A stretch of DNA of 64,000 bases from Bradyrhizobium sp. 139 (lineage in GTDB: Bacteria > Pseudomonadota > Alphaproteobacteria > Rhizobiales > Xanthobacteraceae). The notes under the pieces were generated by a model, which was not told where the DNA came from, searched no databases, and worked only from the letters and a program-made list of their open reading frames with translations. Numbering within the stretch: position 1 is the first letter of the stretch; each line of letters begins with the position of its first letter. Positions 27,130-35,479 of the stretch are shown piece after piece. The stretch lies in the NCBI RefSeq assembly GCF_023074175.1, contig NZ_JADPKS010000078.1:1-64000 (forward strand), in the 5' to 3' direction. A program made the translations under genes and the position numbers.

Positions 27130-28446
27130 ATGGCCAATTCATTCTCCGTCCTTGCGGCGACGCTGATTTCCGTCGTCTCCTTCACTTCGATCGCCTTCTC
27201 GCAGCCGGCCTGCGTCACGCAGAACATGGCCGTGCCGCCTGGGGCCAACACGGCCGACAAGGCGGCACCGTTCTTCATCGATACGACGGGTCTCGACTTC
27301 AAGACGGTGCCTCCGACACGCGATCCTTCCAATCCCAATTATCCGCGCGCGACCGAGCTGCCGGACGGAACGCTGCCGCCACCGGGGGCCGAGGGCAATT
27401 TTATTATCGGCCCCACCCACAATCCTGCGCCTGAGACGATCGCGAAGGAGGGTGTGCCGCACGGGACGACAAAATCCTTCACGCTGACGTCGAAAGAGAG
27501 CACCATCTATAATCCCGGCCTGATCCGCGACGACGTCGCCGGTTGCACCAATTCCTCGATCATGACGACCGTCACAGCGGCCGGCGACAAGTCGCACATG
27601 ATCGTCACCACCAGCCATCCTGGCGTCTGGTCGCGCACGATCGATGTCTACGTGCCGGCGCAATATGTGCGCGGCACCGCGGCGCCGTTCATCGTGGTTG
27701 GCGACGGCGGCTCCAATGCCTACAAAGATCTTGCCACCACGCTCGATAATCTGATCGCGCAGCGCCGCGTGCCGCCAATGATCGCGATCCAGATCGGCAA
27801 TGGCGGCCAGGATGCGCAGGGCAGCCAGCGCGGCCGCGAATATGACGCGGTATCAGGCGCCTACGCGCAGTTCGTCGAGCGCGAGGTGCTGCCGCTGGTC
27901 GAGAAGAACGCTGACGTCAACCTGACCCAAAATCCTGACGGGCGCGCGACCATGGGGCTGAGCTCGAGCGGGGCTGCGGCCTTCACCATGGCGTGGTTCT
28001 ATCCCAATCTCTATCGCCGCGTGCTGGCCTTCTCGCCGACCATGGTCAACCAGCAATGGCCGCACGATCCGTCGCTGCGTGGCGGCGCCTGGGAATATCA
28101 CAGCGCTTGGACGGGCCCGACCGGACCGAATCTCATATCCAAGGCCGGCGTGCTCACGCCGGCCGAGCCGCCCGGCGTGCCGCTGATCGTCGCCGCGCCG
28201 GCGAAACCGATCCGCTTCTGGTTTTTCGGCGGCGACCAGGACCTGTTCTATCCGAACCCCACCATCCCCGACGGCATGCACGATTGGACCCTCTCGAACG
28301 CGCTGATGGCGAAGGTGCTGGCGGAGAAGGGCTACCACTACCAGTTCCTGTTCGTGCGCAACGCCAAGCACGTCGACCGGCCGACGATCGCACAAACGCT
28401 GCCGTCGGCGCTGGAGTGGGTCTGGAAGGGCTATCCTACTCCCTGA
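27130..28446 (+). CDS. Exported esterase (Fes/esterase D-like alpha/beta hydrolase)
   Basis: A 438-residue secreted hydrolase. The signal peptide ends FTSIAFSQ; GGAG precedes the ATG at 27130. The core is an enterochelin-esterase/esterase D fold with RTIDVYVPAQY, FIVVGDGGSN, a nucleophile elbow ATMGLSSSGAAAFTMAW (Ser ~278), GGDQDLFYP and a terminal His in NAKHVDRPT. The N-terminal ~140 residues are Pro-rich and lack a clear domain. It is not the cytosolic S-formylglutathione hydrolase. The substrate is unknown. Confidence 0.8.
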   Translation: MANSFSVLAATLISVVSFTSIAFSQPACVTQNMAVPPGANTADKAAPFFIDTTGLDFKTVPPTRDPSNPNYPRATELPDGTLPPPGAEGNFIIGPTHNPAPETIAKEGVPHGTTKSFTLTSKESTIYNPGLIRDDVAGCTNSSIMTTVTAAGDKSHMIVTTSHPGVWSRTIDVYVPAQYVRGTAAPFIVVGDGGSNAYKDLATTLDNLIAQRRVPPMIAIQIGNGGQDAQGSQRGREYDAVSGAYAQFVEREVLPLVEKNADVNLTQNPDGRATMGLSSSGAAAFTMAWFYPNLYRRVLAFSPTMVNQQWPHDPSLRGGAWEYHSAWTGPTGPNLISKAGVLTPAEPPGVPLIVAAPAKPIRFWFFGGDQDLFYPNPTIPDGMHDWTLSNALMAKVLAEKGYHYQFLFVRNAKHVDRPTIAQTLPSALEWVWKGYPTP

Positions 28447-28463
28447 GTGCCACGCGCGGGATA

Positions 28464-28721
28464 CTAGCGCCCGATCGTCACGCCGGCGGTCGAGCGCATG
28501 GCGTCCTTGAGGCTCCTCGCGTTCATGTCGTCGAGGATCTGACGCGTCAGCACGCTGGTCTGGCCGGGCGTGTTGAGGATCGTCTCGCCGCGCGAGGAGG
28601 AGAGCCGGTCGGCCTTGTAGGCCGCCGCCGGATCGGTGGCGGGCGTGTTGCGCGGCCGTTTGCTGGAGGCCGCAAAGGCCCCTTGCAAGATGCAGAGGGC
28701 AGCGATCACGATCAGCCGCAA
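28464..28721 (-). CDS. Exported 85-residue protein ending in a partial TonB-receptor plug
   Basis: The signal peptide MRLIVIAALCILQGAFA is followed by a polar linker. ILNTPGQTSVLTRQILDDMN and SLKDAMRSTAGVTIGR then give the start of the plug domain of siderophore-type TonB-dependent receptors. The stop comes directly after the Gly-Val-Thr motif, so the rest of the plug and the whole barrel are missing. It may be a truncated receptor gene or a retained micro-protein. It is convergent with the esterase, 17 bp between stops. Confidence 0.6.
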   Translation of the reverse strand: MRLIVIAALCILQGAFAASSKRPRNTPATDPAAAYKADRLSSSRGETILNTPGQTSVLTRQILDDMNARSLKDAMRSTAGVTIGR

Positions 28722-28798
28722 TGATCTTCGGGCATGCGACCTCCCATATCCAAGGCGTCAGCCTAGCATATTGCGGGCATCGTCGCAGGCGAAAAGGG

Positions 28799-29779
28799 TC
28801 AGGCGAGAGCGGCCTGGCGTTCCCGTACCGGCTCGCGGGTCCGGTCGGGGTTACGCGCCTCGGCGAGCCGGGTAAAGCTGCGGTGACCCGCCGGCGCGGG
28901 CGCCTCGACGATGACGCCCTCGCAGACGATCTGCCCGCCCAGCATTCTGAATTCGAGCTTGTCGTAGCGTGGCATGGTCTCGCCGGACGCGGGCGGCAGC
29001 AGCTCGACACGGCCCTGGATGTTCAGCGTGGCATCGCCGGTGCCGTGAAGCCGCGGATTCCACATCCTGATCCCGGTCTCCGCCCAGCGTTGCCGGATCA
29101 GCGTGGCGCGATCGACGGGCTCCATGACCTTTGCGCGCGTCTTGGGCGCGCTGGTGATCACCGGAGCGGGAGACACGAGGATCGGCTCCGGCGCGACATT
29201 CGTGATGACGCTCGGTGTGCCGGCAGAAGAATCGTCCGCAGCGATCACTGCGACCGGGGCAGCATCGTTGGCCGGATCCACGACAACGTCAGAGGAGGGA
29301 TCGTCGTTGACGATAAGAACGGGGGCATCAACCGCGGCACTCGCGACGTCGACAGACCAGACCGGTGCCTCCTCCGCGATGACGAGGTCAACGCTCGTCG
29401 CGAGCTCCGCAGCCGGATCGTTGCCGATGAGTTCAGCGGCATCGACCGGCTCGACCTCTGTCGACGTCTGCCGGGATGCATCGTCGCTGACGTCGATATC
29501 AGTTGGCGCGGCCGACGGGCTCTCTGCGATGACAGAGATAGCGGTGTCGTCCTCGCCGACAGGAGCCGTGATGTCGGCATCGCAGTGCGACGGATGGGCG
29601 CTGATGCTGCTGTCGAGAGCCGGAGCGGCTTCTGTGGTGTCGGCCACGATCGCACATGAGTCGTCGGCGGTGCGGACGGCATCGTCGATGCTGCCGCTGT
29701 GCGGCAAGGGCCGAAGCCGGCTAAACGCCCATTTCACCGCGGGGATGCGGCGCAGCAACGATATCAGTCTCGAAAGCAC
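28799..29779 (-). CDS. Hypothetical protein with acidic repetitive middle
   Basis: A 326-residue protein. A short basic, hydrophobic N-terminus (LISLLRRIPAVKWAF) leads into ~190 residues of low complexity rich in Asp, Ala, Val and Ser. The conserved-looking C-terminal ~90 residues begin RATLIRQRWAETGIRMWNP. There is no recognised domain. The acidic tract may be a flexible linker. Coding is supported by the single long frame with normal rhizobial codon use. Confidence 0.6.
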   Translation of the reverse strand: MLSRLISLLRRIPAVKWAFSRLRPLPHSGSIDDAVRTADDSCAIVADTTEAAPALDSSISAHPSHCDADITAPVGEDDTAISVIAESPSAAPTDIDVSDDASRQTSTEVEPVDAAELIGNDPAAELATSVDLVIAEEAPVWSVDVASAAVDAPVLIVNDDPSSDVVVDPANDAAPVAVIAADDSSAGTPSVITNVAPEPILVSPAPVITSAPKTRAKVMEPVDRATLIRQRWAETGIRMWNPRLHGTGDATLNIQGRVELLPPASGETMPRYDKLEFRMLGGQIVCEGVIVEAPAPAGHRSFTRLAEARNPDRTREPVRERQAALA

Positions 29780-30003
29780 TGGGAGTTGTCCAACGGGTAC
29801 TCGGCGTGAGGCAATCGCTGATTCGCCAGCAATGCAAAAACTGCCCCGGCCGTCACCTTGGTGTCAATGCAGGTGGGACCAATTGCAGAACATACGCGCA
29901 CCCACCGCGCGCGGGAAAGGGCGACGCTGCTGACTGGCCTTCGGGCCGCCTTGTCGAGAGAGGGGACGACCGTCCCCTCGCGAAATTTCTGGGCTATGCC
30001 GGC

Positions 30004-30276
30004 CTACTTCCCGGAGCCCGCCCCGCCGCCGGCCTGGCTACCCATGTTGTTGGTGTTGCTGCCACCTGCGCTCGGAGGCTGCGTGCCCTTGCTGCTGCCG
30101 GCCTCGTTCTGCATGTTCGACGACTTGCCCGTCGTCATGCCCTTGGTCGCGGGGCCTCGCGACGATTGACCGACGTCGCCCTGACCGGAGGCGCCCGGGG
30201 CGGGCTGTGTCTGTGCGAAAGCGCTGCCAGTTGCCAGCGCCATGACGCAGGCGGAGACCAAGATGATCTTCTTCAT
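30004..30276 (-). CDS. Small secreted Gly/Ser/Asn-rich protein
   Basis: A 90-residue protein starting at the ATG at 30276 with an AAGGAGAA site. Signal peptide MKKIILVSACVMALATGSAFA, then a low-complexity polar tail. Many rhizobia carry such small exported proteins of unknown role. The 224 bp to its left (29780-30003) hold nothing I can support. Confidence 0.65.
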   Translation of the reverse strand: MKKIILVSACVMALATGSAFAQTQPAPGASGQGDVGQSSRGPATKGMTTGKSSNMQNEAGSSKGTQPPSAGGSNTNNMGSQAGGGAGSGK

Positions 30277-30452
30277 TACATTCTCCTTCAAATTCACCAT
30301 CGTGACAACCTGCCCGCGGAGACGACGTTCCTATGCGGTGGCTCGGCCGCGATCGCCTCGCGACAAGTTGTGCTGCCCCGATGGTCGGGGTTTCCTGCGC
30401 CATTCGCCCAAGGTAATTTGGAACGCCCGGGATCCGCTATGAGGACGACGCA

Positions 30453-31262
30453 ATGAGGAAGCTTGCCGCCATCGCAGCGGTTCTGGTCTGGTCGACTTGC
30501 GCGTTCGCGCAGGACCGCACCATCACGGTGGCCTCGACGACGTCGACGGAACAGTCGGGCCTGTTCGGTTACCTGCTGCCGCTATTCTCGAAGGCGCAGG
30601 GCATCGACGTGAAGGTCGTTGCCGTCGGCACCGGCCAGGCGCTTGACATCGGGCGGCGGGGCGATGCCGACGTGGTGTTCGTCCATGACCGGCCTGCCGA
30701 GGACGTGTTCATGTCCGAAGGGCAGGGCGTGAAGCGCTTCGACGTGATGTACAACGACTTCGTCATCGTCGGGCCGAAGAGCGACCCGGCAAGGATCGCC
30801 GGCGGCAAGGACGTCACTGATGCGCTGCGCAAGATCGCGGTGGCAAAGGCGCCGTTCATCTCTCGCGGCGACAAATCGGGCACGCATGCGGCCGAGCTGA
30901 GATTGTGGAAGGAGGCGGGCGTCGATATCGGTGCCGGCAAGGACAGCTGGTACCGCGAGATCGGCCAGGGCATGGGTCCGGCGCTGAACATGGCCTCGTC
31001 GTCGAACGCCTATCTTCTGTCCGACCGCGGCACGTGGCTGTCGTTCAAGAACCGCGGCGAGCTTGCCGTCCTGACCGAGGGCGACAAGCGGCTGTTCAAC
31101 CAGTACGGCGTCATGCTGGTGAACCCGGCGACGCATGCGAATGTGAAGGCGAAGGATGGACAGGCCTTCATCGATTGGCTGGTCTCGCCGAAGGGGCAGG
31201 ATGCGATCGCCGGCTACAAGGTTGGCGGGGAGCAGCTATTTTTCCCCAACGCGTCCCACTAG
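30453..31262 (+). CDS. tupA: Tungstate ABC transporter binding protein
   Basis: A 269-residue periplasmic binding protein. The signal peptide ends TCAFA. The mature start TITVASTTSTEQSGLFGYLLPLF is the TupA oxyanion-site signature, and AVGTGQALDIGRRGDADVVFVHD and SRGDKSGTHAAELRLW are further family landmarks. Tungsten or molybdenum would serve the molybdo-enzymes of the cell, such as the hydroxylase at 37963-40730. The partner permease is encoded on the opposite strand and its gene end overlaps tupA by 27 bp. Confidence 0.88.
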   Translation: MRKLAAIAAVLVWSTCAFAQDRTITVASTTSTEQSGLFGYLLPLFSKAQGIDVKVVAVGTGQALDIGRRGDADVVFVHDRPAEDVFMSEGQGVKRFDVMYNDFVIVGPKSDPARIAGGKDVTDALRKIAVAKAPFISRGDKSGTHAAELRLWKEAGVDIGAGKDSWYREIGQGMGPALNMASSSNAYLLSDRGTWLSFKNRGELAVLTEGDKRLFNQYGVMLVNPATHANVKAKDGQAFIDWLVSPKGQDAIAGYKVGGEQLFFPNASH

Positions 31263-31934
31263 CAGGAAGGCGACGGTCGAGACCGCCACGCTGAGCGCGA
31301 GCAGGATCAGCCCGAGGCCGAGCGCCAGCGGCAGGTCGCCCTTGCTGGTTTCCAGCGCGATGGCCGTCGTCATCGTGCGCGTGAAGCCGCGGATGTTGCC
31401 GCCGACGATGATGATGGCGCCGACCTCGGCGATCGCGCGCCCGAACGCTGCGAGAAAAGCCGTCAGCAGCGAGGTCCGGCCGAGCGCGAACAGCAGGCCG
31501 ATGCTGCGCAGCACCGACAGTCCGTCGATCCGCGCCAGATCGCCATACTCGGACCACAGCAGGCTCGCCGGCCTATGCACCAGCGCCACCACGATCGGTG
31601 TGGCGAGCAGCGTCTGCGCGATCACCATGGCCGTCGGCGTGAACAACAGGCCGGCTACGCCGAGCGGGCCCGACCGCGACAGCAGAAGATAGAGCGCAAG
31701 TCCGACCACGACTGGCGGAAGGCCGAGCAGGGCATTGGTCAGAACGATAATGACCTGCCGACCGCGGAAACGGGTGATCGCAAGCAGAGCGCCGAACGGC
31801 GCGCCGATCAGCAGCGCGAGGATGCTGGCGGTCAGGCTGACACGAACCGACAATGCGACGATGCCGAGGAGCTCGGCGTCGGCCTCGCCGATCAGCGCGA
31901 AGGCTGCGCCAATGGATCGCGCGAAATCGTTCAT
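31236..31934 (-). CDS. tupB: Tungstate-type ABC transporter permease
   Basis: A 232-residue permease with five or six membrane segments. VSLTASILALLIGAPFGALLA and the cytoplasmic loop FALGRTSLLTAFLAAFGRAIAEVGAIIIVGGN are typical of TupB/molybdate-type permeases. It is convergent with tupA rather than in an operon with it. No tupC ATPase is in the window. Its ATG overlaps the TGA of a 43-codon ORF upstream. Confidence 0.85.
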   Translation of the reverse strand: MNDFARSIGAAFALIGEADAELLGIVALSVRVSLTASILALLIGAPFGALLAITRFRGRQVIIVLTNALLGLPPVVVGLALYLLLSRSGPLGVAGLLFTPTAMVIAQTLLATPIVVALVHRPASLLWSEYGDLARIDGLSVLRSIGLLFALGRTSLLTAFLAAFGRAIAEVGAIIIVGGNIRGFTRTMTTAIALETSKGDLPLALGLGLILLALSVAVSTVAFLLVGRVGEK

Positions 31935-32062
31935 CCGGCCTGACGCTGTTGTGTCGGCAACAGATCGAGCACCAGTTCGCAGGTGCGCCAGAGTCTAACG
32001 CTCTTCGGCCTCACCACGATCGGCCGCTTGATCGGGATCGGATGCGCCATCACCGCGGTCAT
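31931..32062 (-). CDS. 43-residue ORF overlapping the tupB start
   Basis: The frame reads from an ATG at 32062 to a TGA that overlaps the tupB ATG by 4 bp. The product is basic (PIPIKRPIVVRPKSVRLW) with a helical end (CELVLDLLPTQQRQAG). It may be a translational leader, or the remaining tail of a gene that once preceded tupB. The family is not recognised. Confidence 0.35.
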   Translation of the reverse strand: MTAVMAHPIPIKRPIVVRPKSVRLWRTCELVLDLLPTQQRQAG

Positions 32063-32284
32063 TCGAAAGTCCCCCTCACCCAGCAGCATGTTGGCTGCTT
32101 CTCATGGATCCTCTCGCATTCCCGCCGCTGCGAGCCGGCAACAGGCCTCTTGCCGACTAAATCACGATTCACAGCGGAATTTCCAGACGGATCGAGGTGC
32201 CCCTGTCCGCGGGATACACCGGCGAACCGCTCGCCGTCTAGTCGGGAGCGGTTCGCCGAGCGGTGGTCCTTGGATCGTCCAGCC

Positions 32285-32518
32285 TCAGCGCTTAGCCGAC
32301 GCCGAGACCGCGGGTGCAATTTCGATGCTCTGCCGCCAGTAGCGCTCGATCTGGTCGATCATCACAGCATTTGCGGATCGCATCAGCGCCGGGGTGATGA
32401 GTTCAATTGCCTTCATTGTCGCTGCCATTTCTTGTTCTGTGTTGGCGATGGCAGAGACCCCGGCTTTGCTGATCGGCGCGTCGGGTCGATTTTCGGCGTC
32501 GCGTCCTGCGTGATTCAA
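32285..32518 (-). CDS. Doubtful 77-residue ORF
   Basis: The product has an amphipathic C-terminal half (MKAIELITPALMRSANAVMI, IERYWRQSIEIAPAV) that could be the tail of a helical protein. No RBS is convincing, and it overlaps the start of the MFS remnant on the other strand. It may be a fragment. Confidence 0.25.
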   Translation of the reverse strand: MNHAGRDAENRPDAPISKAGVSAIANTEQEMAATMKAIELITPALMRSANAVMIDQIERYWRQSIEIAPAVSASAKR

Positions 32519-32683
32519 CTCGCCTCCGCCATTGGCCCAGGCTTCTATGGTTTACTCCATGATCGCTCGGGGAGCTATCGAGCGCCGCTGTTGATCGCTG
32601 CGTTGATGGACGCGGTTGCGGCGGCCGTCGTCATGTTGGGGCGGTCAGGTGGCACGGGAGCAATTGGTCCCGACCGAAAATGA
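32485..32683 (+). pseudogene. C-terminal remnant of an MFS transporter
   Basis: The plus-strand frame gives IFGVASCVIQLASAIGPGFY, then GLLHDRSGSYRAPLLIAALM and a last hydrophobic segment before a stop at 32681-32683. These are the last two or three helices of a major facilitator. No start or N-terminal helices are present upstream. Confidence 0.65.
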
Positions 32684-32969
32684 ATTCGGCTCCAAGGAGG
32701 GCACCCGTGTCGCGCAAACCGCAGTCGCGGAAACGGTCTCGCGGCGTGTTTCGCCCGAGTTTTTGCGTCTCGTCCCGCCCTCGCAAGTGCCGAGAGCGCC
32801 AGATCATGCCGTTCGCGCCCGAAAGGCGGCTTTATTCCCGCCTCGGATGCTTTAAGGAAGGGGCAGGATCAGGTCGCACCTAGCCGGTGGCGGTGCTAGA
32901 CCCTGATGCCGGAACAATGGGGCCGGGCCGGTGCTGGCACGGGCCGCAGGATGAGAAGGATGTGAAGCA

Positions 32970-33821
32970 ATGATCAACACCGTTGGCATCATCGGGGCAG
33001 GGACCATGGGGAATGGCATCGCGCAGATTTCTGCAGCGGCCGGACTCTCGGTCGTCATGGTCGACATTTCCGATGCGGCGGTGAACCGCGGGCTGTCGAC
33101 CGTTGGCGGCAGCCTCGAGCGCCTGGTCAAGAAAGAGAAGATGTCGGCGACCGATCGCGAGGCGACGCTCAAGCGCATCACCGGCACGACCGACCGGGCG
33201 AAGCTCGCCGATTGCGACCTCGTCATCGAGGCCGCGACCGAGAACGAGGAGCTCAAGGTCAAGATCCTGAAGGACCTCTGCGCCACGCTGTCGCCGCGCA
33301 CGCTGGTCGCGACCAACACCTCCTCGATCTCGATCACGAAACTCGCCGCGGCGACTGACCGCCCCGACCGTTTCATCGGCATGCATTTCTTCAACCCGGT
33401 GCCGGTGATGGCGCTGCTGGAACTCATCCGCGGTTTGCAGACTTCCGACGACACTCATGCCAAGGCGCTCGATTTCGCCCAGCGCGTCGGCAAGGTGGCG
33501 ATCACGGCCAAGAACAGCCCCGGCTTCGCCGTCAACCGCATCCTGTGCCCGATGATCAACGAGGCCATCTTCGCGCTCCAGGAGGGGATCGCGACGGCGG
33601 AAGAGATCGATGCCGGCATGAAGCTCGGCTGCAATCATCCGATCGGGCCGCTGGCGCTTGCCGACCTCGTCGGGCTCGACACCATGCTTTCGGTGATGGA
33701 GGTCTTTTATAAAGGCTTCAACGATCCTAAATATCGGCCAGCGCCGCTGCTCAAAGAGATGGTCGATGCCGGTCATCTCGGCCGCAAGACCGGGCAGGGC
33801 TTCTACACCTATAGCGCCTGA
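32970..33821 (+). CDS. hbd: 3-hydroxybutyryl-CoA dehydrogenase
   Basis: A 283-residue NAD(P)-dependent dehydrogenase of acyl-CoA metabolism. Rossmann motif GIIGAGTMGNGIA at the N-terminus; FIGMHFFNPVPVM carries the catalytic His; NSPGFAVNRIL and the C-terminal HPIGPLALADLVGLD helical domain complete the family pattern. It stands alone, so it may act in butanoate/PHB turnover or in beta-oxidation. Confidence 0.93.
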   Translation: MINTVGIIGAGTMGNGIAQISAAAGLSVVMVDISDAAVNRGLSTVGGSLERLVKKEKMSATDREATLKRITGTTDRAKLADCDLVIEAATENEELKVKILKDLCATLSPRTLVATNTSSISITKLAAATDRPDRFIGMHFFNPVPVMALLELIRGLQTSDDTHAKALDFAQRVGKVAITAKNSPGFAVNRILCPMINEAIFALQEGIATAEEIDAGMKLGCNHPIGPLALADLVGLDTMLSVMEVFYKGFNDPKYRPAPLLKEMVDAGHLGRKTGQGFYTYSA

Positions 33822-33972
33822 TCAAGGCATCGGCGGCGGGCACTAGAAATCACGAGAAATAGCGTCCGCTGCCAGATCCCGCAATTTGCGCTGCGACAAA
33901 GACGCCGTGCGCAATTGGCCCGACAATGTCGAACGGGCGGCCTGCGGGGCCAACGGAACGGAAAATAAGGAC

Positions 33973-34437
33973 ATGTCGGATCGACTGAAGGCGGAGCGTG
34001 AGGCGGCGGCCGCACGGCGGAATCTGCTCACCCGGGACGCGATCGAGCGCACCGGGATCACCGAGGAGATGATCGCGGAACTCGTCACCCGCTTCTACGG
34101 ACGCGTGCGCGAGGATGCGCTGCTGGGGCCGGTCTTTGCGATCGTGCAGAATTGGGACGAGCATCTCGCCAAGCTCAGGGATTTCTGGGCGTCGGTCGTG
34201 CTGATGAGCGGCCGCTATCATGGTTCGCCGATGCGGGCGCATATGCCGCTCAGCCTGGTCGGCGATCATTTCGACCGCTGGCTCGATCTGTTCGAACAGA
34301 CCGCGCGCGAGATCTGCCCGCCGCCGGCGGCGGCGCTCTTCATCGACAAGGCGCGTCGCATCGCCGACAGTTTTGAAATGGCGTCGGCGACCATCGCCGG
34401 GCGCATCGCTTCGCCGCGTCACGTGCTCCGGTCCTGA
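33973..34437 (+). CDS. Group III truncated hemoglobin
   Basis: A 154-residue heme protein. MIAELVTRFYGRVREDALLGPVF and HLAKLRDFWASVVLMSGRYHGSPMRAHMPL are the signature regions of group III truncated globins. The proximal His is probably in LVGDHFDRW. Such proteins are proposed to deal with NO or peroxide, or to serve in redox chemistry. The start at 33973 follows AAGGA. Confidence 0.85.
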   Translation: MSDRLKAEREAAAARRNLLTRDAIERTGITEEMIAELVTRFYGRVREDALLGPVFAIVQNWDEHLAKLRDFWASVVLMSGRYHGSPMRAHMPLSLVGDHFDRWLDLFEQTAREICPPPAAALFIDKARRIADSFEMASATIAGRIASPRHVLRS

Positions 34438-34568
34438 CGGCCGGCCGGCCCACAGACGTGCAGCTTTATTGTTTCGAAGTTGCGCAGCGCGGCCAATAAC
34501 GCGCTGCACCAATTCCTACATCATCGGTCTGATCTGCAAAATCATCATGCTGATCGCGCGATGCGACG

Positions 34569-34580
34569 TTGCAATTGCAA
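34569..34580. promoter_or_regulatory. 12-bp palindrome before the Rieske/quinoprotein pair
   Basis: TTGCAATTGCAA is perfectly symmetrical. It lies in the 260-bp gene-free gap upstream of the Rieske gene. Its core GCAATTGC also occurs at 51855-51862 before another quinoprotein gene. A third copy at 9748 lies in coding sequence. Confidence 0.35.
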
Positions 34581-34697
34581 ATATGCGCTGAAAAGCGTTC
34601 ATTTACATTCAATCAAAGCGAGCAAAGACATATTGATGCGCTGCGGCGCCAATTCTCCGCCTTTTTTTCGGCAGAGTTCCAGCGCCTGCTGGTGTGC

Positions 34698-35360
34698 ATG
34701 TCGCGCGCATCGTTCAATCCCACTCCCTCATCATCCTCATCGTCCGAGAGCACTGCCGAACCTGAAGTGGACGCGGGCACGGAGCAGACGCGGCGAACGC
34801 TGCTGCTTGGCGCGCTCGCCACGACCGCCTGCCTTGGTTGTTCCACGCAGACGCGCGCGGGCGAAGATCCGCCAGGCTCCGACGAACGTCCGCAGAAGGG
34901 CGACCTGCTCGTCTTCTCCGAGGGTGATCAGGAAGGAAAACTCATCACCGCGGCCGATCTTCCGGCCGGTGGACCGCCGGTCCATGCCTGGCCGAAGGAT
35001 CCCAACACCTCGGTGGTGCGCAGCGCCTCCCGCCTCAACGAGATCCTGATCATCCGGCTCGATCCCGCCGAGCTCGACGAGAAGACCGGCGCGCGTGCCG
35101 TCGACGGCATCCTCGCCTATTCGGCGATCTGTTCGCATGCCGGCTGTCCGGTCACCGCCTGGGTCAAGAGCGATGCCGGCGACAAGGAGGTGTTCAAGTG
35201 CATGTGTCACAACTCCGAATACGATCCGCGCGCGGGCGCGCAGGTCGTGTTCGGGCCGGCGCCACGGCGGCTCGCGGCGCTGCCGCTGGCGCTCGCTGAC
35301 GGTTCGCTCAGCGTCGCCGGCAACTTCATCGGAAAGGTAGGTGGCGCGCAGCCAGGATGA
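34698..35360 (+). CDS. Tat-exported Rieske [2Fe-2S] protein
   Basis: A 220-residue protein. TRRTLLLGALATTACLGC at residues 31-48 is a twin-arginine signal and may also carry a lipoprotein-type Cys. The Rieske motifs are ICSHAGC (Cys145, His147, Cys150) and CMCHNSEYD (Cys168, Cys170, His171), the disulfide-stabilised high-potential form. There is no bc1 or arsenite oxidase large subunit nearby. It is followed 119 bp later by a PQQ dehydrogenase, so it may be that enzyme's electron acceptor (inference). The start is uncertain because no strong RBS is seen. Confidence 0.85.
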   Translation: MSRASFNPTPSSSSSSESTAEPEVDAGTEQTRRTLLLGALATTACLGCSTQTRAGEDPPGSDERPQKGDLLVFSEGDQEGKLITAADLPAGGPPVHAWPKDPNTSVVRSASRLNEILIIRLDPAELDEKTGARAVDGILAYSAICSHAGCPVTAWVKSDAGDKEVFKCMCHNSEYDPRAGAQVVFGPAPRRLAALPLALADGSLSVAGNFIGKVGGAQPG

Positions 35361-35479
35361 CGGACGGTGCGGGGTTGTGGCCCGCGTCACGAGAGGCCGC
35401 ATCCGCCGAGGGGCGGACGACGGGACGAACGACAAGAATTCAGAACAAGAATTCAAACGGATAAAAAAGGGGAACGTCC

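Larger units (their letters stand above)
32063..32969. other. Decayed intergenic stretch
   Basis: Over 900 bp without an intact gene that I can support. It contains short peptide islands interrupted by stops, for example YPADRGTSIRLEIPL on the minus strand ending at 32169. It also holds a 77-codon minus-strand frame and the C-terminal remnant of an MFS transporter. The pattern is that of several genes deleted or rearranged together. Confidence 0.55.

Noticed and set aside
27130..28446. Esterase as the missing S-formylglutathione hydrolase
   Set aside because: It has a signal peptide, is 438 residues instead of ~280, and lacks the usual GHSMGGHGAL nucleophile region.
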